Positions 1 through 10,707 of a stretch of DNA of 64,000 nucleotides are shown one piece after another. Within the stretch, counting starts at the first letter, position 1. The number at the start of each line of letters is the position of its first letter. The notes below the pieces were generated by a model. The model ran no database searches, was not told the origin of the DNA, and saw nothing but the letters and a program-made list of their open reading frames with translations. Both the position numbers and the translations under genes were made by a program. This DNA is from Zygnema cylindricum (lineage: Eukaryota > Streptophyta > Zygnematophyceae > Zygnematales > Zygnemataceae), in the NCBI GenBank assembly GCA_037447655.1, contig JBBHKE010000533.1:44850-108849 (forward strand), given 5' to 3'.

Positions 1-205
1 AGACGTCCGTACGGACATTTGTAGACGCGACTCAAAATAACACAACGATTGACGCAAAATCTGACCCGTTTTACTGACGTCGCCCGGGGGACATGCCGTT
101 TACGGGTGCAGACGGACAAAAGTGGGCCTATTTATAGGTTTTCTTACGGATGACCAAAGGTCTATAATTTCTATAAAGATAAGGTTGTTTAGACGGTGTT
201 CCGTT
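1..205 (-). repeat. Inverted fragment of a dispersed repeat
   Basis: This stretch reads, in reverse complement and with substitutions, like 3605-3930. Shared words include the CCGTACGGA segment, the block around GACCAAAGGT, and the GACATGCCGTTTA block. It is therefore a diverged inverted copy of a repeat seen again at 3613-4134 and partly at 8210-8400. No coding capacity is visible. Confidence 0.6.
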
Positions 206-889
206 ATTGGTACACACACCGACTCCTTATAAAATTGAGATGCCCATACAGCATGGAGGCTTTGGTATCCGTACCAATGGGAATTTTTCTCCCAAAACAC
301 GCATGCACTGGGATCTTTGTTGGGTGCGAGTCGAATGCTTGCGTGGCAAAGAACTATTGGCTCTAAGTACGACTAGGATGCTGGTCCCCGAAGTACAAAT
401 TTTTGATGGATTTTAGCCGACTTCGCGCCCCTACAACTGACGAGTGGCCTTATTGTATAGTTACCCATCAGTTTGAGGGGTATGGATTCCAAAAATTTAT
501 ACTACTGTACCTGCCGCAAACAGACAACAACGTTAACGGCTTGCCAACGGGTCTTTTGCAGTATGAGACACCGGATGTAGTGTTGACTGTTATTTGTTGG
601 CCGTTTGACAAGCAACGAACTTTCTTAAAGCATTGCTGCTAACGGTCTTTCCCGTTCCTTTTAGATGTACGGCAGTCCGGGGTTCAAGTCCAAAATTTCC
701 AAGCCGCAAAGATCTTTCAAACAGAGTCGTTGACGAGTATCTAACGACGCGTACCCTTTAAAATGCATTGTGCGACCTTCATCACTCAAGGGGCGTATCG
801 ACGGCTCAATCACCAACTATAAACAACACGTCGATAGCTTTCCAAGCTTGATGTGTACTTTGATGTAACACCGTACAATAACATACGAC
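206..889 (+). other. Unassigned stretch with two short open frames
   Basis: Two overlapping open frames (207-416 and 403-642) lie in different frames. The first has no ATG at its start and opens with TTG. Neither resembles a family I recognise. A frameshifted gene fragment is possible because the two frames abut near 403-416, but no splice sites or motifs support it. From 650 to 889 I see no gene. Confidence 0.2.
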
Positions 890-1490
890 TGTAGAAATTA
901 ATGGTTTTAAAGTATTTTCTAGGTCTGAATCGAAATAAAGAAGTCGAGGCAGTCTACCTCTAACTTCTCTCTCCAAACTCTCAAACTTGTCGCAGTCACT
1001 GAGAAATTGGAGAGGAATCTAGAGCCATGGCTACCTAGGCTATCCTGAGGATTACGGGAAATTTATACTAGTTAGGGAGGAGATAATTTACTAAAAGGTA
1101 TATGCCGGCCACAGGATTTGATCCTAGTACCTGTCGGCCGACAGATAGTAGATAGATGGTAGCCTTAGCCGTTAGGTCTAGAAGTAGTCTTACGTATTAT
1201 ATAGTACGATAATTAATTAAACATTAATTCGTAGGATTAATCATTTAACTATAATTGTTAACGGGATATATAGATTTGGTATGTAAAAGTACGAATTGCG
1301 GTACGAATAAAGAATCAATACCTCGCATAGATTTCGTAAGCAAAACAAATACCGCGCATGTATTTATTACGGCTACGATCAAATACGAGTTTAATCGGAC
1401 GGCCGGAATTAGCGCCGAGATCGCGGAAGAAAAATTTAGCGGTTTAAGGGCATCGCCACATCGAATGACACGTGGCGATGTCACATTGGA
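890..1490 (+). mobile_element. Copia LTR fragment (copy A), cut by the gap
   Basis: It begins TGTAGAAATTAATGG, as the complete LTRs at 40628 and 46034 do, and follows them through the tRNA-like module to the region ending CACATTGGA. There the sequence enters the N gap. About the first 600 of some 1055 LTR bases are present. Whether a full element once followed cannot be seen, because sequence after the gap does not continue the LTR. Confidence 0.9.
1114..1180 (-). other. tRNA-promoter-like boxes antisense in LTR copy A
   Basis: On the minus strand, an A-box-like stretch (1162-1180, containing AACGGCTAAGGC) is followed by a B-box-like GGATCAAATCC (1114-1124). This order and spacing resemble an internal RNA polymerase III promoter. 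The acceptor stem of a real tRNA is absent, so this is a tRNA-related module, not a tRNA gene. Confidence 0.4.
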
Positions 1491-1500
1491 NNNNNNNNNN
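1491..1500. other. Assembly gap (10 N)
   Basis: Ten consecutive N. The copia LTR stops here and unrelated AT-rich sequence follows, so the gap may hide any length of retrotransposon, and the join itself is uncertain. Confidence 1.
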
Positions 1501-2378
1501 ATACATGGATTCAAGTAGTGTTTAATACATTATAATGTGTTAAAAAAACTCACCTTATACTTAATGCCAGTTACTCGGTCATTCATATTCCACTCAAAAA
1601 AATTGTGTAATATTACATAATTTGTGATGAACTTAGGTACATACAAGTGTGAAGTACACTACACCAATGATGGCACCACCATTTCATCCTGTGCTTTAGG
1701 GTACATATCGAAATTTCCATACTGATAAATAAACCTCGATGAAAAACCAATAACATCCCGCTACCTGCGCTGAAATATTAACCCTCAATGCCTTTTAATT
1801 TAAATAGACACCGCACTTTTCAAATGTACTTTCATTCTTTTTTTTTCAGTATGGTAGTGTGCTCCCGTTTCACATCCCTTTACGTTTGTTCGTGTAATTT
1901 TGTAGTTTGTGTATTAATATATTTAAGTACTTCCCGTTCTCACTGTAATCATTATTATTTTTTCTCATGTATTTTAGTGAACAGTCGCTTGATTCGCCCC
2001 ACAGATTCAAGAACTATAAACGATAATTGTCTCCTTTCTTTTGCTCATTTTTTTTCTCTTTTCTCTTATTTTTTCTCTTCTTTACTCTTCTCTCTCCTAT
2101 TTTCTCCTCTCCTCTCCTCTCCTCTCCTCCCTCTCCTCTACTCTCTCCTCCATGCGATATGTCAAGCCTCCTTGTTGTTCTATAACCAATAATATCGATT
2201 GTCGAAATTATTGCGATAGGAAATTTACCGATATACAAGACAAATAATATTGTAAAATTGATTTTTCATAGTCATTCATTTACTTGCTCAATAATAGTAA
2301 TAGGTAAAATGCAATAGTAAGGAAATTTGTGTACCTCAAAATAAAAATAGCTCAATTTGTGGGCAAGTCCCTTTATTT
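1501..2378. other. AT-rich intergenic stretch
   Basis: AT-rich sequence without a convincing gene. The longest open frames (1788-2192 and neighbours) run through a pyrimidine microsatellite and have no recognisable domain. Confidence 0.6.
2098..2147 (+). repeat. CTCTC microsatellite
   Basis: A run of CTCCT/CTCTC units about 50 bp long inside a broader pyrimidine-rich tract (2040-2150). Confidence 0.9.
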
Positions 2379-2762
2379 TGTGTGGTGTTGTGCATCGAAG
2401 GCCCTTTGCCGATATTCGATATGTACATGTTTTTAAGTACACGATATTCGATATATTGTAACGCTATATTGAGAAGCTCAATATATCACAATTTTTGCGA
2501 GATATCGACTCGCTATGCCGATAAATATGTATCGTGATGTATTTAAACGGCGTTGTGCTCCAAAAATATTTCAGATGGGGGGGGGAGGGGGGAGCTCGTA
2601 ATCGTACATCATTTCCTTATTGGAGCCGTAGATACCGCTTCCTTTCATCAAATATATTGCGAAAATTTTTGTTGGTCTCACGACAATATATCAAGCCCTT
2701 TGACCATTCAATATACAATGACGATTTTATCGTGATACAAACTTTTACCTGTACACATCACT
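2379..2762. mobile_element. Decayed hAT-like MITE
   Basis: The left end (GTGGTGTTGTGCATCG, then CCTTTGCCGATA) and the right end (TTTTACCTGTACACATCACTA) are diverged forms of the TAGTGTTGTGTATCGGTAA terminal repeat seen intact at 36359-37253. The interior has many CGATAT words and shares blocks with 23852-24267, such as CCATTCAAT and the TCGTGATA region. It has no coding capacity. Confidence 0.6.
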
Positions 2763-3033
2763 AATCTTTTGTCATTGTACTCTACTGTATTTTACGTATT
2801 GAGGGAGAGTGAATGAGTGAGAGCGAAAGAGGAAGGGAGGGAGGGAAGGAGGGTGACAAAAATTAGCTACTTCAATGAGATTAGTACCCTACGGTTGTAG
2901 TGGACAAACTCGTAGTGTTAATGCCACTATGAACTTGCTTTTACATAACGTTGTGTTACCTAATGCTGCGGTGGCCAATCGCCAGAATATGAAGTACAAA
3001 CAGAGACAGTGTTTGCTCCGGTTAAAACCCTAA

Positions 3034-3612
3034 TGGTATGTCCCCATGAGCATAAGTAAGGGTTTCTTCTGTCGTTTTCCTGTAAATCTTAACATTATAC
3101 TGTCTCAGTTGCAACCGTACGAAAGAATCGCAAATTTGTAGAGTACAATTTACGTCATCCTCAAATTTAGGATGTACGAAAATTTATCGTCTTGTGATTT
3201 TCGATTAATGGCCATGACAAAAAACGTCATTTTCGAACTCTTTTTAAAAACACATCAGCGATGTGTTTTAAAACTAGGTATTTTCAATAAACAAATAGGA
3301 ACATATATTCGCACGTGCCGTAATTCTCAAAAAAAAATCAAACGATTTCTAAGGACAAAAGAGAAGTACCGAATTTGCTATGTTATGTCCGTTTGCGTTC
3401 AGTATGTCGAAAAAAAGTATAAAATTTGTTTGGTTTTGCCCGTTTTTGTCTTTTACGATTTATTTTTTTGCAGGGGTCTCGAAATTCCGATGCCATATCA
3501 CGTCGACCGAAGAGGAGATGCAAAGGCAAAGCGCATCTTCTTCAACCGTGAAACGACACAGGCTCGAACGTGGTACGTTTACAATGTCACGGCAAGACAT
3601 GCGACGTCACAA
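3034..3612 (+). mobile_element. PIF/Harbinger-like MITE, family A, 3' end lost
   Basis: It starts with a one-base-diverged family A terminus (TGGTATGTCCCCATG) just after TAA. It then carries the family interior: the CGTCTTGTG block, the TAAAACACAT..ATGTGTTTTA hairpin, and the block ending GACGTCACAAGCAGT. After 3612 the sequence leaves the family and enters another repeat. Open frames here are by-products. Confidence 0.7.
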
Positions 3613-4134
3613 GCAGTCTTTATACAAATTATAAACCTTTGGTCGTCCGTTTGAAAACCTTTAAATAAGCCGACTTTATATTCTTTTGCACCCCTAAACG
3701 GCGTGTCCCTCGGCCGAGGTCAACGAACGGGTAACGTTGTCCCTCGGCCCATGTCAACGATCGTGTAGCTTTGTCCCTCGGCGAACGTCATTTAATGGGT
3801 AACTTCAAAACGGTTAGCTGTCCGTTTCAAGAAGTATGATTCTGTGCCGTTCATTTTTTTATCGATTTTGCATCAATCGTTGTGTTGTTTTCGGTCGCGT
3901 CTTCAGATGTCCGTACGGATGTCTAGAATAGTACAACAACACTTAAACGTTGCGATAAACACGACATGGTTCATGCGCATGTAACGGGCACGATCAACGA
4001 ACACGATAAACGGGCACGATTAACGAGCATGATTAACGGTCACCACTAGCGGGCACAATAAACAGGATACGGTCCATGCCCATGTAACATACATTGATTA
4101 GACTTCAACAAACCGCTAAATTTGTCCCTTGGCC
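3613..4134 (+). repeat. Dispersed repeat with short internal tandem units
   Basis: Inverted relative to 1-205 and partly repeated directly at about 8210-8400. It contains three imperfect units with TGTCCCTCGGC (about 3700-3790) and a run of GGGCACGAT/TAACGAGCA units (about 3985-4070). The element class is unknown. Confidence 0.6.
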
Positions 4135-4139
4135 GACCT

Positions 4140-4949
4140 TGCAGAAATTAATGGTTTTAAAGTATTTTCTAGGTCTGAATAGAAATATAGAAGTAGTCTT
4201 ACATATTATATAGTACGATAATTAATTAAACATTAATTTCTAGGATAAATCATTTAACTATAATTGTTAACGGGATACATAGATCTGGTATGTAAAAGTA
4301 CGAATTGCGGTACGGATAAGAAATCAATACCGCGCATAGATTTCGTAAGCGAAACAAATACCGCGCATGTATTTATTACGGCTACGATCAAATGTGAGTT
4401 TAATCTGACGGCCAGAATTAGCGCCGAGATCGCGGAAGAAGAATTCGGCGGTTTGTGGGCATCGCCACATCAATGACACGTGGCAATGTTACATTGGAGC
4501 GCGGCATCTCCGAGGATTAAAGGAGCGAATCCGGACATACCACGTGTGGACATTTAGGCCATGTCGTACAGTGTCCATACATAAAGTACACCGGCAGCTG
4601 TACTTTTGCGTACGGAACTGTAATCTGATTGGTTCCGTACATCAGTAGATAGAGTCTGTGAGAGAGATAGGAATTAGAAAAATTAGAAGATAGGACCCTC
4701 TCTCCCAGAGAGCTTCTGTACAAAGGGTCAACTTTGACCCTCCATAACTTACTGCTCAGGGGAGCAAATTCAGAGATTCTTTTTGCTATCGACTCACGGG
4801 AGTCTTGCCTTCATAGGGGTGCAGGTGGTCAGAGTTTTTGTCTGCCAGGGTGGCATTTCTTTTTGCTGAAACACAAAAGGGTCAGGATTATCCTAGAGGC
4901 TTCTTGGAAGGTGTCCACTCTGAGGACTTATGGAGGTCTCATAGTTTCA
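4140..4949 (+). repeat. 5' LTR of copy B (internally deleted)
   Basis: 810 bp. Alignment by eye with copy A shows a 241-bp deletion between two AGAAGT direct repeats (939-944 and 1180-1185 in copy A coordinates), leaving one AGAAGT. The lost part carries the antisense tRNA-like module. The LTR ends CA directly before the primer site. Confidence 0.9.
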
Positions 4950-4964
4950 GGTTATGGGCCCACC
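4950..4964 (+). other. Putative primer-binding site (half-tRNA type) of copy B
   Basis: GGTTATGGGCCCACC follows the LTR immediately. It is complementary to the anticodon arm of eukaryotic initiator tRNA-Met (anticodon CAU) rather than to the tRNA 3' end. Drosophila copia and yeast Ty5 are known to use such half-tRNA primers. The gag ATG (4954-4956) lies inside it. Confidence 0.65.
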
Positions 4965-5880
4965 CTCTAGGGTACCAATCTTTAATGGAACTGGTTTCAT
5001 ATACTGGGAAAGTATGATGATAGGAGCTCTATTCGAAAAAAGGTTTTGGGGGAAAATGAGTGGACAATTGGGGCGTCCATCAAGTCTTAGAATTCCTCCC
5101 GGGTTTGGAGGAAGCAGATTCACCAGGAAAGAGGATTCACCTTCAACGGAGGAAACAAAAGAAGGAGAGGTGGTGGACAAAGGAAAGGAGAAGGAGGCGA
5201 CCACACCAATAGCAACTGGTTCGGCATTCATGTCACCTATTCCGAAGAACGAGGAGAATGATACTGAAACCTGGGACTTCAACAATATGGCGGCAAAGTA
5301 CTTCATCCTACGCCATCTCACTCAAGGAGTTGCATGTCCTCATTTGCAGGTAGAAAGGGCATCCGATCTTTGGATGACTCTCATAGAGATGTACCGAAGT
5401 GGTACGATTTAGCAACAACAGTTGGGTGATCAGAAAGTTAAGGAATATGTATACAAAGGGGGAAATATGTTGGATTTTTGCAATGAGCTTACTACACTCT
5501 TCATGGAATTAGAGAGTGCGGGAAAAGTTTTTAGTGATAAAGAAAAGGTTAACTATTTACTGATGAAGTTACCTGATGAGTTCGAGAACATAGTCAACCG
5601 TGTGCAGGACTTGCCGGACTCAAGGTGGATATGGAACTCAGTGGTAGGGATGATTCTCGTTCGAGAGAATACGATTGAGATTCGAAGGGGAGGAAAGAGT
5701 GGCCAAGCCTTGGCAACAACGACCTATTGGAGGAACAAAGATTCTCGGAAACCAGTCGGAAACTATGGGGTAGGGAGCAAAAAAAATAGGCTGACAAGTT
5801 CGAACCAAGGGCTCCCAAAGGTTTATGTCATTTTTGTAAGAAACCGGGGCACTATATGGCAGAGTGCACTAAGCTAACCG
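4954..5880 (+). pseudogene. Copia gag pseudogene, copy B
   Basis: Gag would form the element's particle and bind its RNA. The frame opens MGPPSRVPIFNGTGFIYWES, with the F-N-G-x-x-[FY]-x-x-W pattern of copia-type Gag N termini. Residue Gln153 has become a TAG stop (5410-5412). The frame then resumes (5422-5877) with an MLDFCNEL region. The zinc knuckle (near 5828) reads in another frame, so there is also a frameshift before it. The start codon overlaps the primer site. Confidence 0.9.
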
Positions 5881-6370
5881 AGCTTCGGTTAAAGAAGGGG
5901 CAAACCGGCGGTACCCCGAGAGGAAAGAAAAAGGCCCTTGTCACACAAGTACTTGAGGCGGAATCCGAGGACGAAGACGATGAGCTCGTTTTGGATGAGG
6001 AGTTGGAGGCGAAAAATGAGGTCGAAATTCCACGAAGGCATAAATGTGCTTACAGGGGATTGAAAGGTGAAGCAGGATGGATTATAGATTCAGGTGCCTC
6101 CATGCACATGTGTAAGGATAGGCACCTGTTCACTAAGATAAGAAAGATTCCCACCATAGAGATAGAGTACTGGGATGGGAGGATAGTCACCACTACTTTT
6201 GTAGGATCGGTAGATCTGAAAGTGTTAGTAGAATAAAAGACATCCATATTAACATTCTTCGATGTATTGTTTATTCCGGAGCTCCATCGGTATTAGATGA
6301 TAAGGGTTTTTTCACTAGCACTAGGGAAGGAGTCTTTACTGCTAGTTTTGAGGAGGATGTCTATTTCAAA
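5856..6370 (+). pseudogene. Copia protease region, copy B
   Basis: The frame 5856-6236 covers the end of the zinc knuckle (HYMAEC), an acidic linker, and the aspartic protease signature DSGAS (near 6089). It ends in a TAA where the full-length copy reads on. The downstream part (6270-6370) matches the protease-integrase linker of copy C and then stops at the integrase deletion. The protein would be inactive without the rest of pol. Confidence 0.85.
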
Positions 6371-7400
6371 TATACGAAGTCGGTAAAAAACAGATTTGAG
6401 TCAGAAAATTCTGATGACTTTGAGCTTCCTAACTATCCAAGTTTTAGAGACGATGACATTATTGCAGGTACAAATCAGACCGAGAAGGACTCGGCTGTGG
6501 AAACTCCAGTGACAACTCTACCCGAAGCGGAAGACGTGGTGGAAATTGATTCGGAATCAAGGGATAGGGGAGAAGCCGAGTTTGTTCGAAAGAATCCACG
6601 AGAACCATCTATTCCGGCCTCAGATTTTGAGGGGGGAAGGAGAAGTAGCAAAAGACTGCAAGAAAAACAGGTTAATAACAAGGTAACTAAACTATCTCAT
6701 CAAGATGAACCTCAAACTTATGGAGAGGCGATGACTTGTCCAGAAAGAAATCGGTAGAAGACAGCCATCAATGAGGAGATGGCCTCAATTATGGCAGCCG
6801 ATACCTGGGAGCTGGTGGATTGTCCACCTAACAGAAAACCAATCGGTTGTAAGTGGGTTTTCAAATTAAAACTGAACCCAGATAACACAATCGAGCGGTG
6901 CAAGGCCCGACTAGTGGCAAAGGGATTTACACAAAAAGAGGGAATTGACTACGAGGAAACCTTTGCCCCGGTGGTCACATTTCCCTCCGTCCGCATACTC
7001 TCAGCCTGGCTGCAGCGGAAGACATGGAAGTGCACCAGATGGACATCAAAACAGCCTTTTTGCATGGAGAATTGGAAGAGGAGATCTTCATGCGACAACC
7101 CGAAGGGTTTGTGGAAGAATGAGAGGAGAGTAAGGTATGCCGGCTGATTAAATCTCTTTATGGTTTGAAACAGGCGCCTCGACAGTGGAATAAGAAGCTT
7201 GATGAGTTTCTAACCGGTCTGGGATATATCCGGATCAGCTCAGATCACTCAATCTATGTTTTCGAAGATGAGAAAAGTTTTATATTTATTGCAATTTATG
7301 TTGATGATTTGCTTGTTTTAAGTAAATCAATGGAAAAAATTAATAAACTCAAAACCAATCTTAAGGGGAGATTTGAAATGAAGGATATGGGGGAAGCAAA
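6371..7400 (+). pseudogene. Copia reverse transcriptase fragment, copy B
   Basis: The sequence jumps from the protease linker to the end of integrase; copy C shows TTCA at both edges of the missing piece. It continues into reverse transcriptase: [20 protein letters not shown], then [20 protein letters not shown], then SLYGLKQAPRQW, then the catalytic YVDD (near 7296). At least one in-frame stop (near 6756) and frameshifts near 7000 and 7120 interrupt it. It ends at 7400 where the 3' LTR remnant joins, so the connection domain and RNase H are missing. Confidence 0.9.
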
Positions 7401-8049
7401 GAATTGCGGTACGGATAAGAAATCAATACCGCGCATTGATTTCGTAAGCGAAACAAATACCGCGCATGTATTTATTACGGCTACGATCAAATGCGAGTTT
7501 AATCGGACGGCCGGAATTAGCGCCGAGTTCGCGGATGGGGAATTCGGCGGTTTGTGGGCATCGCCACATCGGATGACACGTGGCGATGTTACATTGAAGT
7601 TCGGCATCTCCGAGGATTAAAGGAGCGAATCCAGATATTCCACGTGTGGACATTTAGGCCATGTCGTACAATGTCCGTACATAAAGTACACCGGCAGCTG
7701 TACTTTTGCGTACGGAACTGAAATCTGATTGGTTCCGTACATCAGTAGATAGAGTCTGTGAGAGAGATAGGACTTAGAAAAATTAGAAGATAGGACCCTC
7801 TCTCCCAGAGAGCTTCTGTACAAAAGGTCAACTTTGACCCTCCATAACTTACTGCTCAGGGGAGCAAATTCAGAGATTCTTTTTGCTATCGACTCAGGGG
7901 AGTCTTGCCTTCACAGGGGTGCAGGTGGTCATAGTTTTTGTCTGCCAGGGTGGCAGTTCTTTTTGCTGAAACACAGAGGGGTCAGGATTATCCTAGAGGC
8001 TTCTTGGAAGCTGTCCACTCTGAGGACTTATGGAGGTTTCAGAGTTTCA
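7401..8049 (+). repeat. 3' LTR of copy B (5'-truncated)
   Basis: About 649 bp corresponding to the LTR from AATTGCGGTACGG (4302 in the 5' LTR) to its end. The polypurine tract and the first part of the LTR are missing, so the deletion runs from reverse transcriptase straight into the LTR. Confidence 0.9.
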
Positions 8050-8408
8050 GACCTCACCGATCAGGTAAGTATCAAAGTACCCCAATCGGGAATAGTTTTT
8101 TACCGTCAAATCGTGGATACTCGATCTTGTCAATTAATAGAGATAATGTCTTCACCCGTAATGAGTTTTTTTTCTCCCTTTCGTTCGTGACAGCGTGTTC
8201 GTAGAATGTTGGCAGTTTAGAAGATAACCGTTCTTTTCAAGAAGTACGATTTCATGTTGTTAATTCCTTGCTCGATTTAATGTCAATCGCTGTGTAATTT
8301 TGGGTCGCGCCTACAAACAGACCTCTTGAATAGTATAATAGTACTGTACTTACACCTTTTGATAAACAGTAAACAGTTCATTCGCGTGTAACAAGCATGA
8401 TTAACGGA
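8050..8408 (+). repeat. Dispersed repeat continuing across the copia insertion
   Basis: After the GACCT duplication, 8210-8400 repeats, in direct orientation and diverged, the block at about 3810-4040 (TTTCAAGAAGTAYGAT, the GGTCGCGYCT block, TAACAAGCATGAT). No gene is seen. Confidence 0.5.
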
Positions 8409-8860
8409 AGAGGTCGTAAACGGTTAAGCGAAACCGTAACCGACCGTTAACAGATCGCCCGCGTCGGATCCGAAACGGATTCGGTTGCCATTTTGGGGGT
8501 GTTGGGCGGATTTAGGCGACAAAAAAAAATAAAATCGGTTGCGGTCGAGTTAGCAAAAAACGAAAAACATTGAAGGTTTTGTATGGTTAATACTATCCAA
8601 CATTATTGTACTTTGTACTCTCGGTATCGTGGAAGGTATATGGGAGATGTACCACTAATTTTGTACTTATTCAGGTGCTGGCGGGTACGCGTAATCGCGA
8701 TAAATCGAGTTTCGGTTAAACTTTTTTTTTCGTAAACGCATTTTGGGTAACGGTTAACAATTTAGGAGCGTGACATAACCAGGTCGGGCATCGAGTACTC
8801 AGATTTTGAAAAAAAAACAGTCGGTTTCGGTTATCTAAAATTTTGACTTTTGCGACCTCT
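8409..8860. mobile_element. Possible non-autonomous DNA transposon
   Basis: Ends AGAGGTCGTAAA and TTTGCGACCTCT form a short imperfect terminal inverted repeat. The interior is rich in GGTTGCGGTC and TCGGTTACC-like words. Outside lie GATTAACG and GATAAACG, which could be a mutated 8-bp target duplication (hAT-like), but two bases on the left are unexplained. No coding capacity. Confidence 0.4.
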
Positions 8861-8934
8861 GATAAACGGGCAATGATAAAACAGGACATGGTCCATGCCC
8901 GTGTAACGGGCATTGATTTACTTGTTCAAATAAA

Positions 8935-9900
8935 GAACGGGCGACAACACAGATTATAGACATTGACAACCATTACAGGTATTGTCGAAGTGTACAATCG
9001 TCATAAACATAAGTTACGATAACGTTCTTAGGGTGTGTCCCCATGTGCATAAGTAAGGGTTTTTTCCTTTCGTTTTCCCGTAAAACTTAACGCCGTACTG
9101 CCTAAGTTGCAGTCATACGAAGGAATCGCAAATTTGTAAAGTACAATTTGCGTCATCCTCGAATTTAGGATGTATAAAAATTTGTCGTCTTGTGTTTTTT
9201 GACCCACTTCCACGACAAAAACGTCATCCTCAACCTTGCGTTTAAAACACATGCGCAATGTGTTTTAAATCTAGGTATTTTCGATAAACAAATCGGAACA
9301 TATATTCGCACGTGCCCTAACTTTAGAAAATTTTCATACCATTTCCAAGGACAAAGAAAAGTACAAAATTCGCTAAATTTTGTCCGTTTGCGTTCCAATA
9401 CGACGAAAAAAATTACACAATTTGTTTAATTTTGTCTGTTTTCGTCCAGTACGAATTTTTTTTGCAGGTGTCTTCAAATTCTGATGCCATTTCACGTCGA
9501 CCGGATAGGAGACGCGAAAGGCAAAGCGCATCGTCTTCAACCGTGTAACGGCACAAGCTGGAATGCGGTACGTCTCCAATGTCACGGTAAGACATGCGAC
9601 GTCACAAGCAGTTCTACAAAATAACGTGCGACCACATATTGTAGACGCTGACAACCGTCACAAGTATTGTCGACGTATACAATCGTCACAAGCGTAAGTT
9701 ACGATTTCGTCCTTACAGACATAGGGACACTTGAAAACCGGGTCCGGCGCATCCGCGCTAAAATACAAAGTAAGTTCGCTAAGTTACAAGTACATGGGGA
9801 CATACCCTTACACATAGGGGCACTTGAAAGCTGCGTCCGGCGGATCCACGCTAAAATACAAAGTAAGTTTGCTAAGTTACAAGTACATGGGGACATACCC
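8935..9900 (+). mobile_element. PIF/Harbinger-like MITE, family A, outer copy split by an inner copy
   Basis: The left part (8935-9030) matches 12090-12184 (ACACAGATT, TATTGTCGA, ACAATCGTCA blocks). The right part (9808-9900) ends TACATGGGGACATACCC. The two halves become continuous when the element 9031-9807 and one TTA are removed. The outer copy lacks its 5' terminus. Confidence 0.7.
9031..9807 (+). mobile_element. PIF/Harbinger-like MITE, family A, complete, TSD TTA
   Basis: 777 bp. Terminal inverted repeats GGGTGTGTCCCCATGT and ACATGGGGACATACCC are flanked on both sides by TTA (9028-9030, 9808-9810). TTA duplication and G-rich termini are typical of PIF/Harbinger (Tourist-type) MITEs. 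It encodes nothing convincing. It sits inside another copy of the same family. Confidence 0.85.
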
Positions 9901-9924
9901 TATCTGTCAACTTGTTTGAAATTA

Positions 9925-10704
9925 GGGTGCGTCTCTATGTACTTCAAACTTAGAGATTTTTTTTTGTTTTTTAGCGCAGATCTGGCTGACCCGGATTTCG
10001 GGTGTCCCTATGTGTACCAGACGAAATTGTCACTTAAGGGCGTGACGATTGTATACGTTGACAATACCAGTGACGGTTGTCAACGTCTACAATCTGTGAT
10101 GACGCACGTTATTTTTGGTAACTGCTTGTGACGTGGCGTGACTTTTCGAGACATTGTTGACCTACCGCCCTCCACCCTGTGCCGTTTCACGGTTGAAGAA
10201 GATGCGTTTTGACTTTGCGTCTATTGTCGGCTCGACGTGAAATAGCATTGGAACCTTGAGACCCCTGCAAAAAAAAATCCGTACCGGATGGAAATGGACA
10301 AAACAAAACAAACTGTGTTTTTCTCTTTGTCGTATTAGACAAAAACGGACAAAACATAGCGAATCGTGTACACTTCCACGTCGCTTGAAATTGTTTGGAG
10401 TTTTTGAACAAAATATTACACGTGCGAATACGTGTTCCTATTTGTTTATATAAAATCCCTAATTTTAAAACACATCGGCCCTATATTTTAAAGATAAGGT
10501 TGAAGATGAAGTTTTTTTTCGTCGAAGTGGGTCGAAAAACACAAGACGACAACATGTAGTACATTTTAAATTCGATGATGACGCAAAATGTACCTCTCTT
10601 TTTTTCTATTTTATTGTACGGTTGAAACTTACGCGGTACGGCTCTAAGTTTTACAGGAAAACGACAGAAAAAAACCCCTTACTTAAGCACACAAAGACGC
10701 ACCC
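9925..10704 (-). mobile_element. PIF/Harbinger-like MITE, family A, complete, TSD TTA
   Basis: 780 bp in reverse orientation to 9031-9807. Termini are GGGTGCGTCTCTATG and AAAGACGCACCC. TTA flanks both ends (9922-9924, 10705-10707). The right-hand TTA is shared with the next element, which lies head to head with it. Confidence 0.85.
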
Positions 10705-10707
10705 TTA

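Larger units (their letters stand above)
4140..8049 (+). mobile_element. Ty1/copia deletion derivative (copy B), TSD GACCT
   Basis: The element begins TGCAGAAATTAATGG and ends GAGTTTCA. It is flanked by perfect 5-bp duplications GACCT (4135-4139 and 8050-8054), as expected from integrase. Compared with the full-length copy at 40628-47088 it has lost about 241 bp of the 5' LTR, about 975 bp of integrase, and everything from mid reverse transcriptase into the 3' LTR. It cannot encode its own enzymes. Because the outer ends and TSD are intact, it could have moved before or after these losses. Confidence 0.95.

Noticed and set aside
665-700. tRNA gene suggested by GGGGTTCAAGTCC
   Set aside because: B-box-like only; no T-stem pairing, acceptor stem or A-box at proper spacing.
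9667-10131. 154-codon frame over MITE DNA
   Set aside because: Its internal repeat reflects the nested MITE 3' ends, not a protein.
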